Positions 35,403-46,188 of a stretch of DNA of 64,000 nucleotides are shown one piece after another (within the stretch, counting starts at the first letter, position 1; the number at the start of each line of letters is the position of its first letter). The stretch lies in the NCBI RefSeq assembly GCF_019973775.1, contig NZ_AP025032.1:2170001-2234000 (forward strand). Reading direction: 5' to 3'. The notes under the pieces were generated by a model. It made no database searches. It was not told where the DNA came from and worked only from the letters and a program-made list of their open reading frames with translations. Source of the stretch: Aureimonas sp. SA4125. Lineage in GTDB: Bacteria > Pseudomonadota > Alphaproteobacteria > Rhizobiales > Rhizobiaceae. A program made the translations under genes and the position numbers.

Positions 35403-37841
35403 ATGATCAGGTTGCTCGGCTATTTCTTCGGCATCGGAACCGTCATGGCGCTGATCGTCGCGGCGGGCGTCGCCCTTTACGTCCAGCACATGACGAAGGA
35501 CCTGCCGGATTACCAAGTGCTGGCCGCGTACGAGCCGAAGGTCGCAACCCGCTTCCATGCCTCCGACGGATCGCTCATGGCCGAATACGCCAAGGAGCGC
35601 CGGCTCTTCCTGCCGATCCAGGCGATCCCGAATCTCGTCAAGGGCGCCTATCTCTCGGCCGAGGACAAGAATTTCTACGGCCATCCCGGCATCGACATCT
35701 ACGGCCTTGGACGCGCGGTCCTGGTGCTGGCGAGGGGCGGCCCCATGCAGGGCGGCTCGACCATCACCCAGCAGGTTGCCAAGAACTTCCTTCTGACCAA
35801 CGAGCGCTCGATCGAGCGCAAGGTGAAGGAGGCGATCCTGTCGCTGCGCATCGAGCAGGCCTATTCCAAGGACAAGATTCTCGAGCTCTACCTCAACGAG
35901 ATCTATCTCGGCCTCGGCTCCTACGGCGTCGCTGCCGCCTCGCTCGCCTATTTCGACAAGTCGGTGAACGAGCTCGAGATCCACGAGGCGGCCTATCTCG
36001 CGGCACTGCCGAAGGCACCGGAAAACTACAATCCCTACCGCAGCGCCGACCGGGCGATGGAGCGCCGCAACTGGGTCATCGACCAGATGCAGGCCAATGG
36101 CTACGTCACCGCCGCGGAAGGCGACGAGGCGCGCGCAAAGCCCCTCGGCGTCAATCCGAAGAAATCGGGCACCTACCTCTTCGCCGGCGAGTATTTCACC
36201 GAGGAGGTCCGCCGCGAGGTCATCCAGCGCTACGGTATGACGGCGCTCTACGAGGGCGGCCTTTCCGTGCGCTCGACGCTTGACCCGAAACTTCAGGTCG
36301 AGGCACGCGCGTCGCTGCAGCGGGGCCTCGTCGCCTACGATGAGGCGCGCGGCTATCGCGGACCGATCAAGACCATCGAACTTGAGAGCGACTGGGGCAA
36401 GGCGCTCGGCGAGGTGCCGGGCTATGTCGACGTGCCGGAATGGCGCGTCGCGGTCGTGCTGTCGGCCCAGGCGGACAGCATCAGCATCGGCCTGCAGCCC
36501 GTCCGTGGGATCTCGGGCGCCCTCGGCGCCGACCGCGAAACCGCGACCATCGCGCTTGCGGACATGAAATGGGCGCTGCGGGTGAGCGTCGACGGCAAGG
36601 CGCGCGCGGTCAAGTCGGCCGACGAGGTGCTGAAGCGCGGCGACGTCGTCTTCGTCGAGAAGAATGCCGGGGGCGAGGGTTATCGCCTGCGCCAGCCGCC
36701 GAGGGTGCAAGGCGCGCTTGTTTCCATGGACCCGCATACGGGCCGCGTCCTCGCTATGGTCGGCGGCTTCTCCTATTCGCAGTCGGAGTTCAACCGCGCC
36801 ACGCAGGCGCTCCGCCAGCCTGGCTCGTCCTTCAAGCCGATCGTCTACGCCGCGGCGCTCGACAATGGCTATACGCCCGCCTCGGTCATCCTCGACGGCC
36901 CGATCTCCATCCCGAACGGCACCGGCGGTTACTGGGAGCCGAAGAACTACGGCGGCGAGGCAGCCGGCCCGTCGACGCTCCGCTCGGGCATCGAGAAGAG
37001 CCGCAACCTGATGACCGTGCGGCTGGCCCGCGACATGGGAATGGACCTCGTCGCGCAGTATGCCGAACGCTTCGGCGTCTACGACAAGCTGGCGCAGTAT
37101 CTGCCGATGGCGCTCGGCTCGGGCGAGACCACGGTGCTGCGCATGGTGGCCGCCTATTCGGTGATGGCCAATGGCGGCCGCTCGATCGAACCTTCGCTGA
37201 TCGACCGTGTGCAGGACCGCTACGGCCGCACCATCTACAAGCACGACAGCCGCGGCTGCGACACCTGCAACGTCTCCACCTGGGAGAACCAGGCGGAACC
37301 GGCTTTGGTCGACAACCGCGACCAGGTGCTCGACCCGATGACCGCCTACCAGATCACGTCGATGATGGAAGGCGTTGTCCAGCGCGGTACCGGCTACGCC
37401 GTGCACACGCTGGGCGTTCCCGTCGCGGGCAAGACCGGCACCACCAACGACGAGAAGGACGCATGGTTCGTCGGCTACACGGCCGACCTCGTCACCGGGC
37501 TTTATCTCGGCTACGACAATCCGGCACCGCTCGGACGTGGCGAAACCGGTGGCGGGCTCGCCGCGCCGATCTTCCTCGACTTCATGACGCAGGCGATCGC
37601 CGGAAAGCCGCCTGTGGAGTTCCGCGTGCCCGAGGGCATGACGATGGTGTCGATCGATCGCAAGACCGGCATGGCGTCCAGCGGCGCGGGGGCCATCATG
37701 GAAGCCTTCAAGCCGGGCACAGGACCGTCCGACAGCTACCAGATCATCGGTGCCGACGATGCCTACAGCGCCGCGCCCGCCGTCATTTCACCGGCGACCC
37801 AGGACGCCATCGTGCAAGGCGGGGCCGGCGGCCTGTTCTGA
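35403..37841 (+). CDS. mrcA: Penicillin-binding protein 1A (transglycosylase/transpeptidase)
   Basis: An 812-residue class A PBP with an N-terminal membrane anchor. The GT51 domain has the catalytic Glu87 in SAEDKNFYGHPG, GGSTITQQVAKN, and RKVKEAILSLRIE. An OB-like insertion is in the middle. The transpeptidase domain has the serine motif SSFK (Ser475, Lys478), SRN, and KTGTT with DAWFVGYT. It polymerises and cross-links peptidoglycan during growth. It lies downstream of the amidase gene and upstream of prfB, the standard rhizobial order. Confidence 0.96.
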   Translation: MIRLLGYFFGIGTVMALIVAAGVALYVQHMTKDLPDYQVLAAYEPKVATRFHASDGSLMAEYAKERRLFLPIQAIPNLVKGAYLSAEDKNFYGHPGIDIYGLGRAVLVLARGGPMQGGSTITQQVAKNFLLTNERSIERKVKEAILSLRIEQAYSKDKILELYLNEIYLGLGSYGVAAASLAYFDKSVNELEIHEAAYLAALPKAPENYNPYRSADRAMERRNWVIDQMQANGYVTAAEGDEARAKPLGVNPKKSGTYLFAGEYFTEEVRREVIQRYGMTALYEGGLSVRSTLDPKLQVEARASLQRGLVAYDEARGYRGPIKTIELESDWGKALGEVPGYVDVPEWRVAVVLSAQADSISIGLQPVRGISGALGADRETATIALADMKWALRVSVDGKARAVKSADEVLKRGDVVFVEKNAGGEGYRLRQPPRVQGALVSMDPHTGRVLAMVGGFSYSQSEFNRATQALRQPGSSFKPIVYAAALDNGYTPASVILDGPISIPNGTGGYWEPKNYGGEAAGPSTLRSGIEKSRNLMTVRLARDMGMDLVAQYAERFGVYDKLAQYLPMALGSGETTVLRMVAAYSVMANGGRSIEPSLIDRVQDRYGRTIYKHDSRGCDTCNVSTWENQAEPALVDNRDQVLDPMTAYQITSMMEGVVQRGTGYAVHTLGVPVAGKTGTTNDEKDAWFVGYTADLVTGLYLGYDNPAPLGRGETGGGLAAPIFLDFMTQAIAGKPPVEFRVPEGMTMVSIDRKTGMASSGAGAIMEAFKPGTGPSDSYQIIGADDAYSAAPAVISPATQDAIVQGGAGGLF

Positions 37842-37913
37842 GCACCGGACCCCGGGCACGGCCCGAGGGGCGTCAGCACGGCAGACCCTTGTTTCCGCTC
37901 GCAGCCGTGACGC

Positions 37914-37937
37914 TGCAACCCCACGGATGGGGTTGCA
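37914..37937 (+). terminator. Terminator hairpin downstream of mrcA
   Basis: A perfect 10-bp stem (TGCAACCCCA / TGGGGTTGCA) with a CGGA tetraloop lies 73 bp after the mrcA stop and about 73 bp before prfB. A weak T-containing tail (TCTGCTTTA) follows. Confidence 0.6.
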
Positions 37938-38009
37938 TCTGCTTTACAGCCCGGGACGCCGACCCTATACCCGCCAACACCCTGCCATCACCATAGAAGG
38001 GACTGCGGC

Positions 38010-39138
38010 ATGCGCGCCGAGATCGAGACCATGACATCAGAAATCAAGCAGGCGATCGACCTGCTGAGGAGGCATCTTTGACTGGGATTCATCCCTCAAA
38101 CGCCTGGACGTTCTGAACGCACAGTCGGAAAATCCCAATTTCTGGGATGACGCAGCCGCCGCCCAGAAGCTCATGCGCGAACGGCAGTTTCTCGAATCCG
38201 CGATCGACGGCATCCGCAAGCTGGAAACCGGCCTGCAGGACAATATCGACCTCATCGCCATGGGCGAGGAGGAGGGCGACCAGTCGGTCGTCGTCGAGGC
38301 CGAAAGCGAGATCAAGGCGCTCAAGGCCGACGTCGACAAGCGGCAGATCGAGATGCTCCTGTCGGGCGAAGCCGACAAGTTCGACACCTATGTCGAGGTT
38401 CATTCGGGTGCCGGCGGTACCGAAAGCCAGGACTGGGCGGCGATGCTGCTCCGCATGTACATGCGCTGGGCGGAGCGCGCCGGGATGAAGGTCGAGCTTC
38501 TGGAGACGCATTACGGCGAAGAGGCCGGCATCAAGTCGGCAACGGTCCAGATCAAGGGCCACAACGCCTACGGCTGGATGAAGACCGAATCGGGCGTCCA
38601 TCGTCTCGTCCGGATCTCGCCCTATGACAGTCAGGCCAAGCGCCATACCTCCTTCGCGTCGGTCTGGGTCTATCCCGTCGTCGACGAGACGATCGAGGTC
38701 GAGGTGAACGAGTCGGAAGTCCGGATCGACACGTACCGAGCCTCGGGATCAGGCGGACAGCACGTCAATACGACCGATTCGGCCGTGCGCATCACGCATA
38801 TTCCGAGCGGTATCGTCGTGCAGTGCCAGAACGAGCGGTCGCAGCACAAGAATCGGGCCACCGCCTGGGACATGCTGCGGGCCCGACTTTACGAGGCGGA
38901 ACTGCAGCGCCGTGAGGAAGCGGCAAACAAGGAAGAGGCGTCGAAGACAGACATCGGTTGGGGTCACCAGATCCGATCCTACGTGCTGCAGCCCTACCAG
39001 ATGGTCAAGGATCTTCGCACGGGCGTGCAGAGCACGGCACCGCAGGACGTGCTCGACGGAAAGATCGACGAATTCATGGAGGCAGCGCTCGCCCACCGTG
39101 TCCATGGTGGCAGCGTCGACGTCGCCGACGCCGAATGA
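38010..39138 (+). CDS. prfB: Peptide chain release factor 2, programmed +1 frameshift
   Basis: Release factor 2, 375 residues, made by reading 23 codons from the ATG at 38010, slipping +1 at CTT-TGA-C (38076-38082) and continuing to 39138. The TGA at 38079 is the stop that RF2 itself recognises, so low RF2 favours the shift: a self-regulating loop. The catalytic GGQ is at residues 248-250 (SGSGGQHVN). The codon-recognition segment reads SPYDS, where many RF2 proteins have SPF; Tyr is the conservative variant I recall in alphaproteobacteria. Confidence 0.97.
38067..38082 (+). promoter_or_regulatory. prfB programmed frameshift signal
   Basis: An internal Shine-Dalgarno AGGAGG (38067-38072), a three-base spacer, then the slippery CTT and in-frame TGA followed by C. 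All canonical elements of the bacterial prfB recoding site are present with standard spacing. Confidence 0.97.
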
Positions 39139-39142
39139 TTGA

Positions 39143-39170
39143 ATCCCGCCGGTCGAAAGGTCGGCGGGAT
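39143..39170. terminator. Terminator hairpin between prfB and the M23 peptidase gene
   Basis: A 9-bp stem (ATCCCGCCG / CGGCGGGAT) with a ten-base loop, 4 bp after the prfB stop and 20 bp from the convergent M23 gene. It could serve both genes. T-runs are weak. Confidence 0.5.
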
Positions 39171-39189
39171 CTGCCCCCCACAGTCCCGA

Positions 39190-40566
39190 TCAGCCGAAGG
39201 TATTGATCCGGCGGCCGGCACGCAGAAAGCGCGCGGGGTCGACCGCGTTGCCGTCGCGGCGTACCTCGTAATGGAGATGCGGTCCGGTGCTGCGACCCGT
39301 GCTGCCGACGCGGCCGATCACGGAACCGGCCTTCACCCTGTCACCGACATTGACGAGAATCTGCGAGAGATGACCGTAGCGGGTCATCAATCCGCCGCCG
39401 TGGTCGACCTCGACGAGGTTGCCATAGCCGCCATTCGGGCCGGCCTGCACGATCGTTCCCGAGGCCGTGGCACTGACATTCGTTCCGGTCGTCGCCACGA
39501 AGTCGAGCCCTGTATGCATGGCGGAACGACCGAGAAAGGGATCGGGCCGAACGCCGAAGGTCGAGCTCATCAGGAGCGTGTCGACAGGACGGGCAAGCGG
39601 CAGCCTGTCGGTCGTGCGCTGCAGCAGTTGCAGATCGGTCAGGGCCTGATCGAGCTCGGCGAAACTGGCGTCGAAGCGTTCGGTCTCCGGCATGTCGACA
39701 AGCGGGCCACCCTTGCCGTCGGCATCGTCGGACGATCCCCGGTGAAGGCCCGCACCGGCCAACATGCCCTCCGATCGCAGTACGGCGGCGATATGCTCCG
39801 TCTTGCTGCGGGCGGTGATGGCAAGGCTCGTCAGATTGGCGATTTGTCCGTCTTCGACGCTTTCGAGCGAATCGCCGATCTTCTGGATCAGGGCAACGGG
39901 AATGGCCAAGGAGACGTGCGGTTTGGTCGCCGAGGGATCGCCGGCCCGAAGCACCGAGGCCGAACGATCGACAAGCCGGAAACGGGCGAGGGCCGGCGAG
40001 GGTGCGTCCGGTGCGAACGCCGGTGCGAGTTCCGGTGCGGCGACGTCTTGGGACGGGCCGCCGAGCGACCCGTTATCGACCGCGGTCGACACGGCTGCCG
40101 GGCTTGCCGCGTCATCGCGAGGCTTCGGCCGGGGAATGGGGATTTGGGCGGACAGAAGACCCGTCGCGCGAGCCCGGTCCATCAGAGGCTGCAGCTTTGC
40201 GTAGCGGGCCTTCAGTTCCTGCTGCTGGTCGATCAGCGTGTCGATCTTCTCTTCGACCGACTGCTTGTCGAGGATCTGCCGACTGACCGCCCGGTCGAGT
40301 TGTGTGCGCAAAGAGGCGATGCGGTCCTCGTAGGCCTGCTCGAGCCGAAACTCGCTGGCGGTGCCCGAAGACAGGATGTCGTCGCGCATCATCATGTAGC
40401 CGCCGGTCGCCACGCAGCCGAGGACGAGAGTGGAGGCGAGGGTGGTCGACAGGGCAAGGACCCAGGGGCGCACGGTGAAGTGCCGGATATCCTCGCCGCG
40501 GGCGATGATCACCGTGTGGGGAATCTTCCGCCGCCCAAAACTTCCGTGGTGCTGGCCCGATGTCAT
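39190..40566 (-). CDS. M23 family metallopeptidase (LytM/EnvC-like)
   Basis: A 458-residue protein with a single N-terminal membrane helix (WVLALSTTLASTLVLGCVATGG), a long coiled coil (about residues 70-130) and a C-terminal M23 domain. The zinc ligands are intact (HTGLDF with its His and Asp; HLHYEV), as are the YGHLSQILV and TGRSTGPHLHYE blocks, so it should be an active endopeptidase or a divisome amidase activator. TTAAGGTTAAGG lies about 62-73 bp before the start. The ATG at 40566 is chosen; an upstream in-frame ATG at 40608 is less likely. Confidence 0.92.
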   Translation of the reverse strand: MTSGQHHGSFGRRKIPHTVIIARGEDIRHFTVRPWVLALSTTLASTLVLGCVATGGYMMMRDDILSSGTASEFRLEQAYEDRIASLRTQLDRAVSRQILDKQSVEEKIDTLIDQQQELKARYAKLQPLMDRARATGLLSAQIPIPRPKPRDDAASPAAVSTAVDNGSLGGPSQDVAAPELAPAFAPDAPSPALARFRLVDRSASVLRAGDPSATKPHVSLAIPVALIQKIGDSLESVEDGQIANLTSLAITARSKTEHIAAVLRSEGMLAGAGLHRGSSDDADGKGGPLVDMPETERFDASFAELDQALTDLQLLQRTTDRLPLARPVDTLLMSSTFGVRPDPFLGRSAMHTGLDFVATTGTNVSATASGTIVQAGPNGGYGNLVEVDHGGGLMTRYGHLSQILVNVGDRVKAGSVIGRVGSTGRSTGPHLHYEVRRDGNAVDPARFLRAGRRINTFG

Positions 40567-40627
40567 CGCGTACCCTGTCCGTGACGACCCGCAGGGGCGG
40601 GTCTTCAACCCTCCCGATTACGCCCTG

Positions 40628-40639
40628 TTAAGGTTAAGG
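40628..40639 (-). promoter_or_regulatory. TTAAGGTTAAGG direct repeat upstream of the M23 gene
   Basis: The second copy of the 12-mer also found at 14709. On the minus strand, in the direction of the M23 gene, it reads CCTTAACCTTAA followed by C, containing two TTAAC half-sites. CtrA regulates envelope-cycle genes in relatives, but the spacing is not canonical. Confidence 0.35.
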
Positions 40640-40830
40640 AATGCTTTCGCGCCGCAAGGGGACTGGCAATATCGGTGCTTGTCCCTTCGCAGCTGACGTC
40701 GAGCGCCGCCCGAAATCGCGAGGCTGGCTCGCCCATCGCGGCGAGGGATGGAACGGCCGGGGATGCCTCCCGTTGCCCTCTGTGGAGCCACGACGAACCA
40801 GCAACACCCGCAGATTTGGAGACGATTCGA

Positions 40831-41106
40831 ATGACGCCAGAGACGCATGTCTACTTTCGCCAGACCGGACAGGAGCCCAGCGCCTACGTTCTCGTGCGGC
40901 TGTACGAGGAAGAGGGGCAGTCCGCCGCCGAAGCTTCGTTGGCCGGAGAAATGGTCGGCGAGGCGAAATACGAGTATCCGACGACGGGCGAGCCGCATTC
41001 TGTTCTGCGCGATGCGCGCGACTACGCCGCCGGCCACGGTTTCGACGTTCGGATCGAACTCGACGGCGTCGCCTGGGACCCCGGCCTCGGCTCTCTCGTC
41101 GGTTAG
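40831..41106 (+). CDS. Small hypothetical protein
   Basis: A 91-residue acidic protein beginning MTPETHVYFRQTGQEPSAYVLVRLYEEEG, with a beta-rich look and no membrane segment. TTGGAGA precedes the ATG. The frame continues upstream to other starts but the coding-like sequence begins here. I do not recognise a family. It lies in the divergent gap beside the M23 gene and converges on the DUF455 gene. Confidence 0.65.
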   Translation: MTPETHVYFRQTGQEPSAYVLVRLYEEEGQSAAEASLAGEMVGEAKYEYPTTGEPHSVLRDARDYAAGHGFDVRIELDGVAWDPGLGSLVG

Positions 41107-41160
41107 AAACCGCGCGAGAGGCCTGTTCCGCCGGCCGGGAGCGCGCGTGTCCGAAAAAGC

Positions 41161-41987
41161 TCAGTTCGAGAGCGGTGACAGGGACCGATAGAATGTCGGC
41201 GTCAGGCCGGCTTCTGCCCGGGCGCGATCGTTGAACGGCGGCTTCACGTCGCCGCGAAAACACTGCCGCACCAGGACCTGGAAACGCTGCGCCGGGTTGA
41301 CGCCCTGGCGGGCGCAGAGGAAGCGAAACCATTTCGCGCCGACCGCGACATGCTTCTTCTCGTCATTGTAGATGATTTCGAGGATCGCTCCGGTTTCGCG
41401 GTCGCCGACCTCGTCGAGCTTGGCGAGCAGAGAGGGCGTCACGTCGAGCCCCCGCGCTTCGAGGATCAAGGGCACGATGGCGAGCCGGGCGGCGAGATCG
41501 CCCGCCGTCGCCTCGACCGCCTGCCAGAGGCCATCATGCGCCGGCAGGGCACCATAGAAAGAGCCGAGGTCTTTGAGCCGTCCGGACAACAGACGAAAAT
41601 GCTTCGCCTCCTCCATCGCCACCATCATCCATCCATCGAAAAACGATCGCGGCACCGGTTCGCGGGCAAAGCGCGCGACGATGTCGAGTGCCAGATCGAT
41701 GGCGTTCAGCTCGATATGGGCGAGGGCGTGGATCATGGAAATCCGGCCCTCCGGCGTATGGACCGAGCGACGCTTGACCAGCCGCGGCGATACCAGATCC
41801 GGCTTTGCCGGACGACCGGGGCGCGATGGCTGGGCCGGGTCGCCCGGCGACGACAGGCCGAGCCGACGCTCGAACCAGCCATTGCCGGCATAGTCCGTCA
41901 GGCGCAGCTTCTCGTCGAGATCGGCTGCGAGCAGCGCCTCGATGGCGGCGCCGCGAAGGCTCGCCGCACCCCTTTGCAGGCTGTCGC

Positions 41988-41991
<4 letters not shown>
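41161..41991 (-). CDS. Ferritin-like domain protein, DUF455
   Basis: A 276-residue protein of the DUF455 family, with a four-helix diiron-type pattern: HALAHIELNAIDLALD, MVAMEEAKHFRLL and EIIYNDEKKHVAVGAKWF supply paired Glu and His ligands. MiaE-like or COG2833 proteins are the nearest described relatives; function unknown. The GTG start overlaps the bcp stop (GTGA), so the pair is translationally coupled, suggesting a link with oxidative stress. Confidence 0.88.
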
Positions 41992-42458
<467 letters not shown>

Positions 42459-42719
42459 CGGCAGGCGCCTTCCTTTCGGCCAAATGGACTGAGATGGGGT
42501 CGGTGTTGCGACCCGCGCGACGCGGACGGGATGCGTCACGGTCAGTCTATCCGTGAAGTCCGGCGCTGGCGAACGCTTGTTGTCGGCCCGCCGTGGCACC
42601 CACAGTTCAGGTCGAGGCGATGTTGGGCTGTCAGGACATGTCTGCGAACTCCACAGGGTTTATGCGAATGTCGATGTGACGCTCGCGCGGAAAGGTGATT
42701 CGACCGATGGGGGAAGTCT

Positions 42720-45700
42720 TTGCTGCGGGGCAGCCTGCCCACGCCCGCCCCGCCCACGCCCGCCCCGCCTTTGCCCGTCGCGCCTGCGGCTGAGATGCGC
42801 CGCTCCCGCTCCAGGATGGTTGGGTTCTGCAGCACGGGGCTGACCCTGGTGCTCGTCCTTCTCGGGGCGACGGTCCTGACGGTCGGCACCCGTTCGGGCC
42901 AGGACCTGTTGCGGCGACAGACCATCGCGACCGTCGATCGCGTGCTCGGCCAGGATTTCGCGGTCGGTCTCGGTCGGCAGACCCTGTCACGCACCGCCGA
43001 TGGCGGCATGGCGATCAAATGGTCCGATGTCAGCGTGACGCGCCGGGACGAGGAGCATCCCGTGGCACGGATCGGCTCGATCAAGGTCGGACTTTCTCCG
43101 ATGCCCTTGTTGTCCGGGCGGCTGCAGTTCCGGTCGATCGAAATCGAGGGAGGGACGATCGATCTGACGCGCCCGGCGGATCGCGGCGGTTCGGCACCAT
43201 CGCGTCCTTCGACCGAACCTTCTCCCGGACCGGCGGTTGCCCGGAAATTCACGGCGGCACTGGCAGGGATCGAGCACGAGCTGGAGCAGTTCGGGCGGGT
43301 CGGCATCGATGCGATCAGCCTCGTCGATGTCGACGTGATTGTCCCGGCCGGCTCCGGCGAGGCCCCTGCCACCGCCCGAATCGTCAAGGCCGATCTTGCC
43401 TTGGCCGATCGACGGGACATGACCCTCGACGCCCGGATCGATCTTGGCGACATGACACTCCCCCTGGCGGGCAGGATCGACTTCGACGCCTCGGCACGCC
43501 GAATCGCGGCGCTCTCGCTGACGGCCGGCCCCGTGGATTTCGGCCTCCACCTGCCGCCGGGCTCACAAGACGACAGGCACGAAGAGCGTCCGTTCGGCAC
43601 CGATGCCGACGCGGCGATGACCTTTGCCATCGCCAGTGATGGGGCAGCACCGCGCAGCGCTACGCTCAGCCTCGACGTCGGCCCCGGTCTCGTCCAGATC
43701 GGCAAAGGCTTTACACGGATGGAGCGGCTGAGGGGCGGACTGCGCTATGTCGAGGGCGAGGCCTTGGTACGCCTCGTCGACACCGACATCGTCTTCGACG
43801 GGCTGTCGATGGCGCTTGACGGCAACGCCTCGGTCGCCGGCGACAAGCCCGTCATCGAAGCCATCGCTTTCGCGCTGCGCTCGCGCCACCTTCGATCGAC
43901 GATCGATTCCACCACCCCGGTCGAGGCGACGCTGGCACTCGAGGGCGCCGCCGACCTCCTGGCCAAGGAGGTGACAGTCGCAAAGTTCGATCTCGCAACC
44001 GCCGGCGGCTCGCTGGCGGGCGACGGCGTGCTTCGCATGGGCGCGCCGGACGCGATGACGCGGCTGCGCCTGAGCGCAAGCAATCTGGGAGCTGCCGGTG
44101 TCAAGGCATTCTGGCCGTTCAGCATATCCGTCAACACGCGGCGCTGGGTCCTGGCCAATATCGGTGACGGCGGCCGCGTGACGGACGGCACGATCGCGAT
44201 CGATGTGCGAAACGACCGGATGGATCCGGCATTCCGGCCGGGCAGTCATCCCCGGCCCGAGGAGATGGACCTCAAGTTCCGGCTGCAGGGCGTCTCGGCC
44301 ACGACGCTGGGCAAACTCCCGGCCATCGTCGACGCCAATGCCGCCATCCATACCCGCGGCGGCGACACGCTCGTCACCATCGAAGGTGGCAAGGTTGCCG
44401 GCTTCGATGGCGTCGCCATCACGAAGTCGACCGTCTCGTTCGACCGCGCCGCCGCCAACGCCGTGCAGGAACTCGACGGGCACCTGGTTCTCGGCTTGTC
44501 CGGTGCGGTCCCCGATCTCCTGTCGATCGCCGCCCGGCCGCCGATCAACGCCATGAAGGAAGCCCCGGTCCTGCCGCAGGACGCCACCGGCAAGGCATCG
44601 GTCACCGCTGACCTGCCCTTCTTCCTTGGCCAGGACGTGGTGAAGAGCGACGAACTCGGCGTCTGGTCGCTCACCGTGGCGCTTGAGAACGCCGGCCTGA
44701 ACGTCCCGCTGGAAGGCAGGCTCCTGGCCGATATGAACGGCACGGCCAAGGTCGTTTCAGGAGGCCTGAGCGGCAGTCTCGAGGGCAAGGTCGACGGGAT
44801 TCCCGCGTCGATCACGTTCAATCAGCCGTTCGGCGCCAACCCTGATGGCGACCGGCAGCTCTCCGTGGACCTCTCGCTTGATGGCAAGGAGATTGCCAAG
44901 CTCGCGCCGGCCCTCGCCAAGATCGTCACCGGACCCATCAAGGCACGGCTCGACCGAAAGGACGATGCCGGTTTCGAGGCAGAGGTCGATCTTGGTGGCG
45001 CCGCGGTGGCGCTGCCCTGGATCGGCTGGCGCAAGGGCAAGGGGGTCGCGGCGGACCTCCGCTTCGATCTCGAGCCCGGCGAGACGGTCACCGCCTTGAA
45101 GAACGTCGTCCTGAAAGGCGACGGATTTTCCGCTTCGGGCGAAATTGTCGCGGACAAGGACGGCTTGCGGAGCGCCGAACTCGGCGCGCTGGCGCTGAAC
45201 GCGGGGGACGATGTTGCTTTGTCGCTCGAGCGTGTCGCCAACGGCTACAGCGTGCGCGTCGACGGCACACGGTTCGATGCGCGGCCCTTCCTCCAGGACC
45301 TGAAGGCCAATCTCGGTGCCAAGACAAAGACGTCCGGCGACAGCGGCCAATTGGACATCGGCATCGCTGTCGACACGCTGAAGGGATTTGGCAGTGAGGA
45401 AATCGGGGATTTCAGCCTGAACTACGCCGGCAGCGGCGGCAATGTGGCGGCGCTGTCGATCTCGGGCAAGTCGACAGGTGGCCGCTTTTCCGCCGACATG
45501 TCGCCGCGCGGCAGGCAGCGCGCGGTCGCCATCCGCACGCCCGACGCGGGATCGCTCGCGAAGTTCGCCGGGCTCTACGACAAGATGGAGGGTGGCGAGG
45601 TCATTCTGGAACTGACCGGATCGCACCTGTCCGGTTACCGCGGCAACCTGAAGGCGCGAAACTTCACGCTCGTCGACGAGCCGCGCCTGTCCAACCTCGT

Positions 45701-46115
45701 CGGATCCAGCCCGTCGCCCGACAGGGCGAGCCTGTCGCAGGCCCTAGGCACCGAACTGCGCACGGAACGCGCCTTCTTCGACCACGCCTCGGCCGGCATC
45801 GTCTACGGCCGGAATGGTCTGCAGCTTTCCAACGGCATCATCCGCGGCCCGGTCTTCGGCTCCAGTTTCTCCGGCACTGTCTACGACATCGCGAACCGCA
45901 TGGATATCGTCGGTTCCTTCATGCCGGCCTACGGCGTCAACCGCATCTTCGGCGCCATTCCGCTGGTCGGCCGGATCCTCGGCAATGGCAATGAGGGCGG
46001 CCTCATCGGCATCACCTACCGTCTCGCCGGCGAATTCGCCGCGCCGACGCTGACGGTCAATCCGATCTCGGCCATCGCTCCCGGCATTTTCCGCTCGATC
46101 TTTTCCTACGAGTGA
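42720..46115 (+). CDS. Large AsmA-like protein, DUF3971/YhdP-type C-terminus
   Basis: A 1131-residue (TTG start) or 1106-residue (ATG at 42795) protein with one N-terminal membrane helix and then a long periplasmic region of repeated beta-strands, the plan of AsmA-family (YhdP, TamB-like) lipid-transport or envelope proteins. The C-terminal region (YDIANRMDIVGSFMPAYGVNRIFGAIPLVGRILGNG, then GITYRLAGEFAAPTLTVNP) is typical. A 15-bp unit is repeated at 42737-42766, giving PTPAPPTPAPP if the TTG start is used. Start unresolved. Confidence 0.85.
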   Translation: MLRGSLPTPAPPTPAPPLPVAPAAEMRRSRSRMVGFCSTGLTLVLVLLGATVLTVGTRSGQDLLRRQTIATVDRVLGQDFAVGLGRQTLSRTADGGMAIKWSDVSVTRRDEEHPVARIGSIKVGLSPMPLLSGRLQFRSIEIEGGTIDLTRPADRGGSAPSRPSTEPSPGPAVARKFTAALAGIEHELEQFGRVGIDAISLVDVDVIVPAGSGEAPATARIVKADLALADRRDMTLDARIDLGDMTLPLAGRIDFDASARRIAALSLTAGPVDFGLHLPPGSQDDRHEERPFGTDADAAMTFAIASDGAAPRSATLSLDVGPGLVQIGKGFTRMERLRGGLRYVEGEALVRLVDTDIVFDGLSMALDGNASVAGDKPVIEAIAFALRSRHLRSTIDSTTPVEATLALEGAADLLAKEVTVAKFDLATAGGSLAGDGVLRMGAPDAMTRLRLSASNLGAAGVKAFWPFSISVNTRRWVLANIGDGGRVTDGTIAIDVRNDRMDPAFRPGSHPRPEEMDLKFRLQGVSATTLGKLPAIVDANAAIHTRGGDTLVTIEGGKVAGFDGVAITKSTVSFDRAAANAVQELDGHLVLGLSGAVPDLLSIAARPPINAMKEAPVLPQDATGKASVTADLPFFLGQDVVKSDELGVWSLTVALENAGLNVPLEGRLLADMNGTAKVVSGGLSGSLEGKVDGIPASITFNQPFGANPDGDRQLSVDLSLDGKEIAKLAPALAKIVTGPIKARLDRKDDAGFEAEVDLGGAAVALPWIGWRKGKGVAADLRFDLEPGETVTALKNVVLKGDGFSASGEIVADKDGLRSAELGALALNAGDDVALSLERVANGYSVRVDGTRFDARPFLQDLKANLGAKTKTSGDSGQLDIGIAVDTLKGFGSEEIGDFSLNYAGSGGNVAALSISGKSTGGRFSADMSPRGRQRAVAIRTPDAGSLAKFAGLYDKMEGGEVILELTGSHLSGYRGNLKARNFTLVDEPRLSNLVGSSPSPDRASLSQALGTELRTERAFFDHASAGIVYGRNGLQLSNGIIRGPVFGSSFSGTVYDIANRMDIVGSFMPAYGVNRIFGAIPLVGRILGNGNEGGLIGITYRLAGEFAAPTLTVNPISAIAPGIFRSIFSYE

Positions 46116-46188
46116 CGGCCCGCCGGCGCGAGATGCCAGCGGCGTCGACGTGCCGCAACGCCTGTTGCGACCGCTCTCACTTCTCGGA

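Noticed and set aside
35298..37406. A 702-codon open frame antisense to mrcA
   Set aside because: Shadow of the PBP1A gene, whose motifs are complete on the plus strand.
38173..39138. prfB starting at the ATG at 38173
   Set aside because: The family N-terminus lies upstream and requires the programmed frameshift at 38079.
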